DNA of 64,000 nucleotides from Variovorax gossypii (GCF_003965815.1 NZ_RXOE01000003.1:248001-312000); one strand, 5' to 3'. Numbered from the stretch's first letter, positions 42,640 to 54,187 are shown. Translations and numbers: made by a program. The notes: generated from the letters alone by a model not told the origin.

Positions 42640-43266
42640 ATGGACGCGCCACCTCCCACCACCCAGCCAGACTGGCTACGCCATTCCCGCTTCGACGACG
42701 CGCAGGCGATCTTCTCGGGCACGCTTTTCGTCGCCATCGCCATGATGCTGTTCGGCCAGGCGGGTCTGCTCACGGGCGGCACGGCCGGCGTGGCGTTCCT
42801 GCTGCACTACGCCACCGGCCTGAGCTTCGGAAAGCTGTTCTTCCTGGTCAACCTGCCGTTCTACTGGTTCGCCTGGCGCCACATGGGGCGGGCGTTCACC
42901 ATGAAGACTTTCTCGGCCATCGCGCTGCTTTCGGTGATGACCGACCTGGCGCCGCGCTACCTGTCGATCGATTCCCTGAACCCGGCCTTTGCCGCTGTGC
43001 TCGGCGGGCTGCTGCTGGGCACCGGCTGCCTGTTCCTCGCCCGCCATCGCGCGAGCCTCGGCGGGGCGACCGTGCTGACGCTGTACCTGCAGGAAAAGCG
43101 CGGCTGGCCCGCGGGCAAGGTGCAGATCGGCATCGATTGCTCGGTGGTGCTGCTTGCCCTGTTCGTGATTCCGCCGCAGCGCGTGGGGTGGTCGGTGCTG
43201 GCTGCCGTGGTGATGGGGATCTTTCTCTGGGTCAATCACAAGCCTGGGCGGTACGCGGCCACCTGA
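42640..43266 (+). CDS. YitT family membrane protein
   Basis: 208 residues with about five to six hydrophobic helices. The YitT N-terminal pattern AIFSGTLFVAIAMMLFGQAGLLTGGTAGVAFLL is clear, followed by GKLFFLVNLPFYWFAWRHMG. The C-terminal DUF2179 domain of longer relatives is absent, as in proteobacterial short forms. Function is not established; transport has been proposed for the family. The start ATG 42640 lies after AAGAGAG. Confidence 0.85.
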   Translation: MDAPPPTTQPDWLRHSRFDDAQAIFSGTLFVAIAMMLFGQAGLLTGGTAGVAFLLHYATGLSFGKLFFLVNLPFYWFAWRHMGRAFTMKTFSAIALLSVMTDLAPRYLSIDSLNPAFAAVLGGLLLGTGCLFLARHRASLGGATVLTLYLQEKRGWPAGKVQIGIDCSVVLLALFVIPPQRVGWSVLAAVVMGIFLWVNHKPGRYAAT

Positions 43267-43320
43267 GAACGGCCCGGCGCCGCGAAGTCTCGTCTAATTC
43301 GCCTCCCGGACAATGCGCCC

Positions 43321-44706
43321 ATGCCGCCCCGCTACCGCATCGTTCCGCTCATCGTCGCCGCGCCTCTTTTCCTGCAGAACCTCGACACCTCGGTGATGGC
43401 CACGGCGCTGCCGACCATCGCGCACGCGCTCGACGTCAGCGTGCTGCACCTGAATCTCGCGATCACTTCGTACCTGCTGAGCCTGGCGGTCTTCCTGCCC
43501 GTCAGCGGCTGGCTGGCCGATCGCTTCGGGCCCAAGCGGGTGTTCTGCGCGGCGGTGGCCTTCTTCTCGCTGGGCTCCACCCTGTGCGGGGCGGCGCAGA
43601 CGCTGCCGCAGCTGGTGGCGTTCCGGGTGCTGCAGGGCATGGGCGGCGCGATGATGCTGCCGGTCGGCCGGCTCATCCTGCTGCGCAGCGTGCCGCCTGC
43701 GCAGATGGTCTCGGCGATGGTGTGGTTCACGGTGCCGCCCGCTTTCGGCCGGCTGGCGGGGCCGCTGTTCGGCGGGGCCATCGTCACGTTGACTTCGTGG
43801 CGATGGATCTTCCTGGTCAACATCCCCTTCGGCCTGATCGCCATCGCCGGGGCGATGCGTTTCATCGGCGATCTGCCCGAAGACAGCTCTCCCGCGCCCT
43901 TCGACATCGAAGGCTTCGTGCTGCTGGCCCTGGGGCTGACGGCGTTGCTCGGCAGCCTGGAGATGGTGGGCAAGGCGCTGCTGCCGGTGTCGGTCATCTG
44001 GGCGATGGCGGGCGTCGGCGTGCTGGCCTCGCTGGTCTACCACCTGCGAAGCCGCGGCAAGGCCGAGCCGCTGATCGACCTGGGCATCCTGCGCTTCTCG
44101 ACCTACCGCGCGTCGATCATCGGCGGCACGCCGCTGCGCATCGCGATCGGCGCTTCGCCCTTCCTGCTGCCGCTGATGCTGCAGCTGGGCTTCGGGCTCT
44201 CGCCGCTGGCCTCGGGCAGCCTGACGATGGCCGCCGCGCTGGGCTCGCTGGCCACGCGCACGGTCATGGCGAGGGCGATACGCACGGTGGGTTTCCGCTC
44301 GCTGCTGGTCGGCGCAACCTGCCTGACCTGCCTTTGCTATGTGAGCTACGGCCAGTTCCGGCCCGCCACGCCGCATGTGCAGATCTTCGTGACGCTGCTG
44401 TTCGGCGGGCTGGTGAATTCGATGGCGATGGTGTCGCTGCAGACGCTGGGCTTCTCGCAGATTCCCAAGCCGCGCATGAGCCACGCGACCACCCTCAACA
44501 GCATGGCGCAACAGCTGTCCCTGAGCCTGGGCGTGACGCTCGGCGCCACGCTGGTCACGCTGGCGGCATGGTGGAACGGCAGCAGCACCAGCCAGCTGAG
44601 CGCGGCGGACTTTTCCCCGGCCTTCGGCGTGGTGGGCGCGATGACGCTGCTGTCCCTGCTGTCGTTCACCAAGCTGTCGAAGGACGAGGGCGCCGGGCTG
44701 CGCTGA
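43321..44706 (+). CDS. MFS transporter, drug:H+ antiporter-2 (EmrB/QacA) type
   Basis: 461 residues with 13-14 predicted helices. Motif C-like NLDTSVMATALPTIAHAL in helix 1, motif A-like LADRFGPKRVF in the loop after helix 2 and FRVLQGMGGAMMLPVGRLIL in helix 4 identify the EmrB group. It probably exports hydrophobic compounds. No membrane-fusion or TolC partner is encoded beside it. Confidence 0.9.
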   Translation: MPPRYRIVPLIVAAPLFLQNLDTSVMATALPTIAHALDVSVLHLNLAITSYLLSLAVFLPVSGWLADRFGPKRVFCAAVAFFSLGSTLCGAAQTLPQLVAFRVLQGMGGAMMLPVGRLILLRSVPPAQMVSAMVWFTVPPAFGRLAGPLFGGAIVTLTSWRWIFLVNIPFGLIAIAGAMRFIGDLPEDSSPAPFDIEGFVLLALGLTALLGSLEMVGKALLPVSVIWAMAGVGVLASLVYHLRSRGKAEPLIDLGILRFSTYRASIIGGTPLRIAIGASPFLLPLMLQLGFGLSPLASGSLTMAAALGSLATRTVMARAIRTVGFRSLLVGATCLTCLCYVSYGQFRPATPHVQIFVTLLFGGLVNSMAMVSLQTLGFSQIPKPRMSHATTLNSMAQQLSLSLGVTLGATLVTLAAWWNGSSTSQLSAADFSPAFGVVGAMTLLSLLSFTKLSKDEGAGLR

Positions 44707-44715
44707 CGGGCGCGC

Positions 44716-46140
44716 CTAGGGCCCCGGGGCCTTGGGCCAGGGCCGCTGCGGCTCGCGGATCTGCTCGAAGGCGCGAGCGACGCGCAGCACCCCGAGGTCG
44801 TCGAATCGCTGGCCGGCAATCTGCAGCCCGATCGGCAATCCGCCCGCCGAGTACCCGCAATTCACCGAGGCGGCCGGCTGCTCCGACATGTTGAAAGGCA
44901 CCGTGAACCCGATGTGCTCCAGCGGCCGCAGCGGGTCGTTGGTGGGTGACGGGGCCTCGGCCGCTGCAGGCATGTTCGGCGACACCGGCGAGATCACGTA
45001 GTCGAAGCGCGCGCATGCGCTCACGGCGGCCACGCGCGTCGCGTGGAACTGGCTGAAGCTGCGGAACACGTGCTCGCCGCTGAACTCGGCTGCGCTCTCG
45101 GCCCATTCGCGGATGTAGGGCAGCACCTTCGAGCGCTGGTCGGCGCGCAGGCCCTTCAGGTCCACCAGGGAGCGCATGCGCCACAGGTGGTCCATGCCGT
45201 CGAGCATGGCCTGCGACATGAAAGGCTGCATCGGCTCGATGATGGCGCCGGCCTTTTCCAGGAGCCGTGCCGCCTGCTCGACGGCCACCTGGATCTCCGA
45301 CTCCACAGCCAGTCCGCAGCCCGCGTCCAGCAGCAGCCCGATGCGCAGGCCGCGCAGATGGTCGGGCGACACGTCGAAGCCGGCCCAGTCGATCTCCTGC
45401 GGCGGCAGGCTCATGCTGTCGCGCGCGTCGGGCTTCGACAGCGCCTGCATCAGCAGCGCGGCGTCGCCCACGGTGCGGGTCATCGGCCCGGCTGCGCGGC
45501 CCATGTAGGGCGGGTCGATCGGAATGCGCCCCAGGCTCGGCTTGAGCGTGAAAATGCCGCACCAGCTCGCCGGCAGGCGCAGCGAGCCGCCGATGTCGGT
45601 GCCCAGGTGCAGAGGGCCATAGCCCGCCGCGGCGGCAGCGCCGGCACCCGCGCTGGAACCGCCCGGCGTGAGGCGCAGGTCCCACGGATTGCGCGCCAGC
45701 GTGTGGAAGCTCGAAAGTCCCGAGGACAGCATGCCGTAGTCCGGCATCGTCGTCTTGCTCACGATCACCGCGCCGGCTTCCTTCAGGCGCGCGGCCGGCG
45801 GTGCGTCGGCGGTCGCGGGCTTCAGGTCGACGGCCGCGGTGCCCGCGGGCATCGGGTCGCCGCGCGTCGCGATGTTCTCCTTGATGGTGGCCGGCACGCC
45901 GTCGAGCGGGCCGAGCGCGTCGCCGCGCAGCCAGCGCGCCTCCGAGGCGCGCGCCTGCCCGAGCGCGGCCTCGGGCCTGAAGAGCCACGTGGCCTGCAGG
46001 TGCGGCTCCCAGCGCTCGACCTGCGCGATCACGGCTTGCGTGACCTCGACCGGGGAGAGCTTGCGGTCGCGGTAGGCGACCGCGAGTTCCTGCGCGGAAA
46101 GACTGCTCAGCAAGGCGACATCGGACATTGCTTTACTCAC
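44716..46140 (-). CDS. Amidase signature family protein
   Basis: 474 residues with the Ser-cisSer-Lys triad of the amidase signature: K87 in ATIKENIA, the GGSSAG loop at 160-165 and nucleophile S186 in DIGGSLRLP. Substrates range from simple amides to peptide amides and lactam-derived amides. Start: GTG 46140 has GGAG five bases before it; ATG 46128 is an alternative. It is the last gene of a leftward peptide transporter group, so the transported compound may be its substrate. A dispersed repeat separates it from the binding-protein gene. Confidence 0.9.
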   Translation of the reverse strand: MSKAMSDVALLSSLSAQELAVAYRDRKLSPVEVTQAVIAQVERWEPHLQATWLFRPEAALGQARASEARWLRGDALGPLDGVPATIKENIATRGDPMPAGTAAVDLKPATADAPPAARLKEAGAVIVSKTTMPDYGMLSSGLSSFHTLARNPWDLRLTPGGSSAGAGAAAAAGYGPLHLGTDIGGSLRLPASWCGIFTLKPSLGRIPIDPPYMGRAAGPMTRTVGDAALLMQALSKPDARDSMSLPPQEIDWAGFDVSPDHLRGLRIGLLLDAGCGLAVESEIQVAVEQAARLLEKAGAIIEPMQPFMSQAMLDGMDHLWRMRSLVDLKGLRADQRSKVLPYIREWAESAAEFSGEHVFRSFSQFHATRVAAVSACARFDYVISPVSPNMPAAAEAPSPTNDPLRPLEHIGFTVPFNMSEQPAASVNCGYSAGGLPIGLQIAGQRFDDLGVLRVARAFEQIREPQRPWPKAPGP

Positions 46141-46185
46141 TCATGCTCCGCATTCCGCGCGATTCGCAGCGCACGAAATGCCCAC

Positions 46186-46286
46186 GGCTCCTTCGGGAAA
46201 CACCGTGGAACCGGCTTTGCCGGGCCACCGGTGTTGCCCCCGGTAGGGGGTTGGCGAAGCGACACCAAGTGCGCGAAGCCTGGGGG
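46186..46286. repeat. Dispersed approx. 100-base repeat, copy 2
   Basis: Same element and orientation as 29666-29764, ending nine bases before the stop codon of the leftward binding-protein gene (46296). The shared ends are GGCTCCTTCG and GCGCGAAGCCTGGGGG. Here it interrupts an apparent operon between the binding protein and the amidase. Confidence 0.7.
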
Positions 46287-46295
46287 CGAGCTTGA

Positions 46296-47783
46296 TCACC
46301 CCCACGAGAGTGCGGAGAGGTCGTTCACGAAGATCGGGTTTTCCTTCCAGATGCCCTTGACGCTCTTCTTCGCGACCGTCGGGAACTGCGGCTGGTAGAG
46401 GAAGCCGTTGGCCGCGTCGGTGGCCAGCATCTTCTGCGCGTCGCCCAGCAGCTTGTTGCGCTCGGTGGCGTTGGCGGTGGTCTTGATCTTGTCGAACAGC
46501 GTGTCGAAGGCCTTCGACTGGTAGCCCCAGTAGTAGTCCGCCTTGGCGTAGTTGCCGAGGTCGAAGGGCTCGACGTGCGACACGATCGACAGGTCGTAGT
46601 CCTTGTTGCCGTAGGTGCCGCTGAGCCACTGGGCCCACTCGACGTTCTGCACCTTCACCACGATGCCGATCTTGGCCAGCTGGGCCACGATCACCTCGCC
46701 GCCCTGGCGCGCGTACGGCGGCGGGGGCAGCGTCATCTTCAGCTCGAGCGGCGTCTTCACGCCGGCTTCGGCCAGCAGTTTCTTGGCCTTCTCGATGTCG
46801 AAGGGGTTGATGCCGGTGGTGTCGACGAAGCCCGCCGCGCCCGGCACGTAGTGGCTGCCGATGGGCACGCCGAAGCCGTCGGCCGCGCCTTCGATGACCG
46901 CCTTGCGGTCGATGGCCGCGAGGATGGCGCGGCGCACGCGCACGTCGTCCAGCGGCTTCTTCCTGTTGTTGATCGACAGGATGGTCTTGGCGCGCGAGCC
47001 GGCCAGGATCACCTGGAACTGCGGGTTCATCTTGAACTGCTGCACCACGCGCGTGCCGATGCGCGGGAACACGTCGATGTCGCCCGAGAGCATGGCCGCG
47101 GCCTGTGCCGCCGTGTCGGAGATGAAGCGGAAGGTGACCTTGTTGATCTTGGCGGTGGCGGGGCTGCGGAAGCCTTCCCACTTGCTCAGCGTGATCGACG
47201 AGCCCTTGGCCCAGTTGTCGAGCTTGTAGGGGCCGGTGCCGACCGGCTTGGTGGCGTTGCCCTCGGCGCTCTTGGGCTCGACGATCACCGCCGTGGCCTG
47301 GCCCAGCACGAAGGGCAGGTCGGGGTCGATCTCCTTGTTGATGATCACCACGGTGTAGTCGTCGACCACCTGCGTGCTCAGGTTGGCGAAGGTGCGCTTG
47401 TCCTTGTTGGTGCTCTTCTCGCTGCCGGCGCGGTCGAACGAGAACTTGACCGCGGCCGCGTTGAAGGGCTCGCCGTTCTGGTACTTCACGCCGCGGCGCA
47501 GCTTGAAGGTGTAGGTCTTCAGGTCGGGGGAGATTTCCCAGCTCTCGGCCAGCAGCGGCGTGACGCTGCCGTCGGAATTGATCTTGGTGAGCGTCTCCAG
47601 GATGTTGTACTGCACCACCTCGGCGATGGCGGCCGCGGCGCCGGTGGTCGGATCGAGCCCCGGCGGCTCGAGCGCCATGCCGATCACGATGGCGTCCTTC
47701 CTGCCCTGCGCCATGCCGGCGAGCGGGCTGGCCAGCGCCACGGTGGCGCCGGCGGTGGTAAGGAGGGTGCGACGGTTCAACAT
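46296..47783 (-). CDS. Peptide ABC transporter substrate-binding protein (SBP family 5), paralog 1
   Basis: 495 residues with a Tat-like signal (NRRTLLTTAGATVAL..., cleavage after GMAQ). Family-5 features are GLDPTTGAAAAIAEVVQYNI, PLLAESWEISPD, TFKLRRGVKYQNGEPFNA, VGTGPYKLDNW and SYNxR-like DDVRVRRAILAAIDR. These proteins capture oligopeptides, opines or related compounds. It is closely similar along its whole length to the next gene upstream (48022-49515), so it arose by tandem duplication. The start at 47783 has GGAG nine bases upstream. Confidence 0.93.
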   Translation of the reverse strand: MLNRRTLLTTAGATVALASPLAGMAQGRKDAIVIGMALEPPGLDPTTGAAAAIAEVVQYNILETLTKINSDGSVTPLLAESWEISPDLKTYTFKLRRGVKYQNGEPFNAAAVKFSFDRAGSEKSTNKDKRTFANLSTQVVDDYTVVIINKEIDPDLPFVLGQATAVIVEPKSAEGNATKPVGTGPYKLDNWAKGSSITLSKWEGFRSPATAKINKVTFRFISDTAAQAAAMLSGDIDVFPRIGTRVVQQFKMNPQFQVILAGSRAKTILSINNRKKPLDDVRVRRAILAAIDRKAVIEGAADGFGVPIGSHYVPGAAGFVDTTGINPFDIEKAKKLLAEAGVKTPLELKMTLPPPPYARQGGEVIVAQLAKIGIVVKVQNVEWAQWLSGTYGNKDYDLSIVSHVEPFDLGNYAKADYYWGYQSKAFDTLFDKIKTTANATERNKLLGDAQKMLATDAANGFLYQPQFPTVAKKSVKGIWKENPIFVNDLSALSWG

Positions 47784-48021
47784 ACGTGTGATCTCCGGAA
47801 AAACAAGCCAGATTCGAATGGCGGGCGACTGCTCCGGCGCACGCCGTGCCCCGAAGGGAGGCGCGACGCCGCGAAAGACACGGCACGCAGCACGAAAGAT
47901 GCCACGTGCGCGGCCGGTCATTCTCTCGCAGCGGGCGCGCCGGTGCGCGGCCCTCGGGCCGGTTTTTCCTCGGGAGGTTCCCGTAGAGCCCTGGAGTCGC
48001 CGCGGCGAAGGCGCGCCGGGC

Positions 48022-49515
48022 TCAGGCCCAGGACAGGGACGCGATGTCGTTCACGAAGATCGGCGTGTCCTTCCACAGCCCGCGCAGGTTGCGCCCGGCC
48101 ACGGTGATGAACTGCGGCTGGAACAGGAAGACGTTTGCCGCGTCCTCCGCCAGCAGCCGCTGCGCGTCGCCCAGGTAGCGCAGGCGGTCGGCGGGGCGCG
48201 CGGCGTTGCGCGCCTTGTCGAAGACCTCGTTGAACTTCGCCGACTGGTAGCCCCAGTAGTACTCCGGCTTGGTGTAGTTCACCAGGTCGAAGGGCTCGAC
48301 GTGCAGGATCAGCGAGAGGTCGTAGTTCTTGTTGCCGTAGGTGCCGCTGATCCACTGCGCCCATTCGACGTTCTGGATCTTCGCGACGATGCCCACCTTG
48401 GCGAGCTGCGCGGCGATCAGCTCGCCGCCCTGGCGTGCGTAGGGCGGGGGCGGCAGCACCAGTTCGAGTTCGAGCGGCGTCTTCACGCCGGCCTCGGCCA
48501 GCAGCTGCTTCGCCTTCTCGACGTTGTATGGGTTGATGCCGGTGGTGTCGACGTACCCCGGCGCGCCCGGCACGTAGTGGCTGCCGATGGGAATGCCCCG
48601 GCCGTCGACGGCGGCTTCGATCACGGCCTTGCGGTCGATGGCCGCGGAGATCGCTCGGCGCACGCGCACGTCGTCCAGCGGCTTGCGCCGGTTGTTGATG
48701 GCGAGGATGGTCTTGCCGCGCGATGCGTTGAACACCACCTGGAAGCGCTTGTCGTTCTGGAACTGCGGCAGGCTGCGCGACACCGACGCATGCGGGAACA
48801 GGTCGACGTCGCCCGAGAGCAGTGCGGTGGTCTGCGCGGCCGGCTCGGAGATGAAGCGGAAGCTGGCCTTGCGGATCTGCACCGCGTCGGCATGGCGCCA
48901 GCCGTCCCACTTGGCGAGCACGATGCTCGAGCCCTTGGCCCAGTTGTCGAGCCTGTAGGGGCCGGTGCCGACCGGCTTGGTCGCGTTGGTCTCCACCGTC
49001 TTGGGCTCGACGATGATGGCCGAGGCCTGCCCGAGCAGGAACAGCAGGTCGGGCTCGATCTCCTTGGTGATCAGCACCACCGTGTGCTCGTCGACCACCT
49101 GCGTCGCGATGTTGGTGAAGGTGCGCTTGTCCTTGTTGGTGCTGTTGGCGGCGGCCGCGCGGTCGAACGAGAACTTCACGCTCTGCGCGTTGAAGGGCTC
49201 GCCGTTCTGGAACTTCACGCCGCGCCTGAGCTTGAAGGTGAGCGTCTTGAGGTCGGGAGACACCTCCCAGCTTTCGGCCAGCAGCGGCGTGACGCTGCCG
49301 TCGGAGTTGATCTTGGTGAGGGTTTCGAAGACGGTGTAGAGCACCACCTCTGCGATCTCGGCACCGGCCTTGGCCGTGGGGTCCAGGCCCGTGGGCTCGA
49401 GCGTGAGGCCGATGACCAGCGCATCCTTTCTCTTCTGTGCCAGCGCGAGCGTCGGCAGGGCCAGCGGTGTCAGGGCTGCGGCGCCGGTGGCGAGCAGGGT
49501 GCGTCGTTTGAGCAT
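48022..49515 (-). CDS. Peptide ABC transporter substrate-binding protein (SBP family 5), paralog 2
   Basis: 497 residues: Tat-like signal (KRRTLLATGAAALTP), then the same family-5 arrangement as its neighbour, including TGLDPTAKAGAEIAEVVLY, PLLAESWEVSPD, NATKPVGTGPYRLDNWAKGSS and the LPPPPYARQGGE segment shared word for word. Differences concentrate in the middle (RHADAVQIRKASFRF) and the end, where ligand selectivity may diverge. It follows dppF by 114 bases. Confidence 0.93.
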   Translation of the reverse strand: MLKRRTLLATGAAALTPLALPTLALAQKRKDALVIGLTLEPTGLDPTAKAGAEIAEVVLYTVFETLTKINSDGSVTPLLAESWEVSPDLKTLTFKLRRGVKFQNGEPFNAQSVKFSFDRAAAANSTNKDKRTFTNIATQVVDEHTVVLITKEIEPDLLFLLGQASAIIVEPKTVETNATKPVGTGPYRLDNWAKGSSIVLAKWDGWRHADAVQIRKASFRFISEPAAQTTALLSGDVDLFPHASVSRSLPQFQNDKRFQVVFNASRGKTILAINNRRKPLDDVRVRRAISAAIDRKAVIEAAVDGRGIPIGSHYVPGAPGYVDTTGINPYNVEKAKQLLAEAGVKTPLELELVLPPPPYARQGGELIAAQLAKVGIVAKIQNVEWAQWISGTYGNKNYDLSLILHVEPFDLVNYTKPEYYWGYQSAKFNEVFDKARNAARPADRLRYLGDAQRLLAEDAANVFLFQPQFITVAGRNLRGLWKDTPIFVNDIASLSWA

Positions 49516-49629
49516 GGAGCGGTGTCCTCGAAACAGGGGGCAGGCATCATCCGCGACGGCGGACGCATGCGCAACCAGATGCTTATGACCCACTCATCCT
49601 AAGCAGGGTGGGCGACGCTTCGATGTCAG

Positions 49630-50456
<827 letters not shown>

Positions 50457-50460
<4 letters not shown>

Positions 50461-51446
50461 GGTGCGGCGGCGACCTCGGTCGCGATCTCTTCCAGCCGGA
50501 TGCATCGCACCGCATGCTCGTGCGGCAGCATCGTGGCCGGCGGCGGCGTGGTCCTGCAGGCGTCGATGGTGTAGCTGCATCGGCCCGCGAAGGGGCAGCC
50601 CTTCGGCAGGTCGACCAGCTCGGGCACGCTGCCCCTGATGGTGGCCAGCCGCAGGCCGCGCGGCGCGCCGATGGCCGGACGCGCGGCGAACAGGCCCTGC
50701 GTGTAGGGATGGGCGCGGCGTGCGAACACGGCCTCGGTGGGGCCGCTCTCGACCACGCTGCCGCCGTACATCACGAGCATCTTCGAGACCGTCTGCGCGA
50801 TCACGCCGAGGTCGTGAGAGATCAGGATCAGCGCCATGCCGCGCTCGGCCACGAGGCTCTTGATCAGCTCGAGGATCTGCTTCTGGATGGTGACGTCGAG
50901 CGCGGTGGTGGGCTCGTCGGCGATCAACAGGTCGGGACCGCAGGCGAGCGCCATCGCGATGCCGATGCGCTGGCGCTGGCCGCCGGAGAACTGGTGCGGG
51001 TACGCATCGAGGCGCGAAGCTGCGTCCGGAATGCCCACGCGCTCCAGCAGCGCGAGCACTTCCTTGCGGGCGTCGGCCTTCGAGAGCCCACGGTGCAGCC
51101 GAAGCGGCTCGCCCACCTGGCGCGCGATGGTGTGCACCGGGTTCAGCGCCGTCATCGGCTCCTGGAAGATCATGCCGATGCGGTTGCCGCGGATCTCGCA
51201 CATCTGCTTCTCGGGCAGGCCGACGATCTCGGTGCCGTCGAAGCGGATGCTGCCGCCGACCTTCGCGGTGGAGGGCAGCAGGCCCATGAGCGACATCACG
51301 GTGATCGACTTGCCGCAGCCCGACTCGCCGACGATGCCCAGCGTTTCGCCGCGCTCCAGCGTGAAGTCGATGCCGCGCACGGCCTCGGCGGGGCCGCGCT
51401 GCGTCTGCAGGCCGATGCGGAGGTCCTTGACTTCGAGCAGGGGCAT
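50457..51446 (-). CDS. Oligopeptide ABC transporter ATP-binding protein (DppD/OppD type)
   Basis: 329 residues: Walker A GESGCGKS, MIFQEPMTALNPV, signature FSGGQRQR, Walker B LLIADEPTTALD, then the C-terminal oligopeptide/iron-sulphur-like extension with cysteines in PKGCPFAGRCSYTIDACR, a DppD hallmark. The start at 51446 is 14 bases downstream of the second permease. Confidence 0.94.
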
Positions 51447-51460
51447 CTTGCTTACCTTGC

Positions 51461-52336
51461 CTACCTCGCGCGGGCCAGTCGCGGATCGAGCAGGTCGCGC
51501 AGGCCGTCGCCCAGCAGGTTCAGGCCGAGCACCGCGAAGGCGATGGCCATGCCGGGGAATACCGCGAGCAGGGGCGCCTGGAACATCATCGTCTGGGCCT
51601 CGCTGAGCATGCGGCCCCACGAGGGCTGCGGCGGTTGCGTGCCGAGGCCCAGGTAGGAGAGGGCGGCTTCGGCAAGGATGGCGATGGCGAAGCGGATGGT
51701 GATCTGCACGATCAGCACGGCCGAGATGTTCGGCAGCACGTGCTGCATGGTGATCGAGAAGCTGCCCTTGCCGCAGGCGCGCGCGGCGGCGACGTACTCG
51801 CGCGACCAGATCGCGTTGGCCGATGCGCGCGTGATGCGCGCGAAGGTCGGGATGTTGTAGATGCCGATCGCGATGATCGCGTTGACGATGCCTGCGCCGA
51901 ACACGGCCGTCATCATGATGGCCGAGAGGATGGCGGGGAAGGCCAGCGAGAAGTCGGTCAGCCGCATGATGGCTTCCTCGACCCAGCCGCGCTTCGCAGC
52001 GGCGAGCAGGCCGAGCGCGGTGCCGACGACCAGGCCGATGCCGACCGCGATCATGCCCACGAGGATGGACGCGCGTGCGCCCACCAGCAGCAGAGAGGCC
52101 ACGTCGCGGCCATAGGTGTCGGTGCCCAGCCAGTGCGAGCCCGTCGGAGGCTTCAGCTTGTTGGCCATGTCCATTTCGTAGGGCGACCAGGGCGTCCACA
52201 CCAGCGATACGGCGGCGGCCAGCAGCAGGAGCAGCGTGAGCGTTCCGCCCAGCACGAAGCTGCGGTGGTGCAGCGCGCGGCGCCAGAAGCCCGGAACCTT
52301 GAGCGCCGCGGCGCTCGGGACTGCGGCGGTGCTCAT
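51461..52336 (-). CDS. Peptide ABC transporter permease (DppC type)
   Basis: 291 residues with six helices. N-terminal OppC_N segment (WRRALHHRSFVLGGTLTLLLLLAAAVSL), then SHWLGTDTYGRDVASLLLVGAR and the coupling EAA-like loop YVAAARACGKGSFSITMQHVLPN. The start overlaps the stop of the DppB-type gene (ATGA). It forms the membrane channel with that protein. Confidence 0.94.
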   Translation of the reverse strand: MSTAAVPSAAALKVPGFWRRALHHRSFVLGGTLTLLLLLAAAVSLVWTPWSPYEMDMANKLKPPTGSHWLGTDTYGRDVASLLLVGARASILVGMIAVGIGLVVGTALGLLAAAKRGWVEEAIMRLTDFSLAFPAILSAIMMTAVFGAGIVNAIIAIGIYNIPTFARITRASANAIWSREYVAAARACGKGSFSITMQHVLPNISAVLIVQITIRFAIAILAEAALSYLGLGTQPPQPSWGRMLSEAQTMMFQAPLLAVFPGMAIAFAVLGLNLLGDGLRDLLDPRLARAR

Positions 52337-53283
52337 ATGTCGCTGGCCTTGATGCGCGGGTCGATGACGGCGTAGAGCACGTCGACCACGAAGTTCACGA
52401 TGACCACCATGGCCGCCAGCAGCATCACGCAGTTGCGCACCACGATCAGGTCGCGGTTGCTGATGGCCTGGAAGATCAGCCGGCCCAGGCCCGGCAGATA
52501 GAACACGTTCTCCACCACGATCGTGCCGGCCAGCAGCTCGGAGAACTGCATGCCCATGACGGTGATCACCGGGATCATCGCGTTGCGCAGCACGTGGGTC
52601 CAAAGCACCATGCGCTGCGATACGCCCTTGGCGCGGGCAGTGCGTACGAAATCCTCGCGCATCACCTCGAGCACCGCCGAGCGGGTGATGCGAGCGAGGA
52701 TCGCCGCTTGCACCACCGCCAGGGACAGTGCTGGGAGCAGCAGCGACTTGATCCCCGCGAAGATGCCTTCGCCCCAGCCCTCGAAGCCGCCGGCGGAGAA
52801 CCACTGCAGCTGCACCGAGAACACCAGGATCAGCAGGATGGCGAACCAGAAGTTGGGGATGGCGATGCCGACCTGGGCCATGCCCATGAGGCCGACGTCG
52901 CCGAGCTTGTTGTGGCGGGCCGCGGCTGTGACACCGACCAGCAGTGCGATCACGACCGTGAAGGTCATGGCCAGCACGGCCAGGGGCACCGTCAAGGCGA
53001 GGCGTTCGAGGATGAGGTCGAGCACCGGGGAGCTGTAGGCGTAGCTGTCGCCGAGGTTGCCGGTGAGCAGGCCGCCGATCCAGTGCCAGTAGCGCGTCCA
53101 TGCGGGCTGGTCGAGGCCGAGCTTGGTGGCCAGGGCGGCCACGGCCTCGGGCGAGGCGTCGGGGCCCATGAGCATCTGCGCGGCGTTGCCGGGCAGGATC
53201 TCCAGCACGAGGAAGACGATGACCGAGGCGCCGATCAGGGTGCCGATCAGCGTGGCGAAGCGCTTGACTAGAAACAGACTCAT
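52333..53283 (-). CDS. Peptide ABC transporter permease (DppB type)
   Basis: 316 residues with six helices. The DppB N-terminal helix FLVKRFATLIGTLIGASVIVFLVLEILPGNAA and the loop DFVRTARAKGVSQRMVLWTHVLRNAMIPV identify the family. Start 53283 (MSLFLV); a longer frame to 53349 would overlap the divergent ferredoxin region and lacks support. It is the first gene of the leftward transporter set; the promoter should lie in 53284-53387, but no clear hexamers were seen. Confidence 0.94.
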   Translation of the reverse strand: MSLFLVKRFATLIGTLIGASVIVFLVLEILPGNAAQMLMGPDASPEAVAALATKLGLDQPAWTRYWHWIGGLLTGNLGDSYAYSSPVLDLILERLALTVPLAVLAMTFTVVIALLVGVTAAARHNKLGDVGLMGMAQVGIAIPNFWFAILLILVFSVQLQWFSAGGFEGWGEGIFAGIKSLLLPALSLAVVQAAILARITRSAVLEVMREDFVRTARAKGVSQRMVLWTHVLRNAMIPVITVMGMQFSELLAGTIVVENVFYLPGLGRLIFQAISNRDLIVVRNCVMLLAAMVVIVNFVVDVLYAVIDPRIKASDI

Positions 53284-53306
53284 GGGGCGGGGCGCAGCAT
53301 AACTGA

Positions 53307-54187
<881 letters not shown>

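Noticed and set aside
47948..47970. GC palindrome followed by TTTTT between the two binding-protein genes
   Set aside because: The T run faces rightward, but no rightward gene ends there; the loop would be only two bases unless pairs open. Not called as a terminator.
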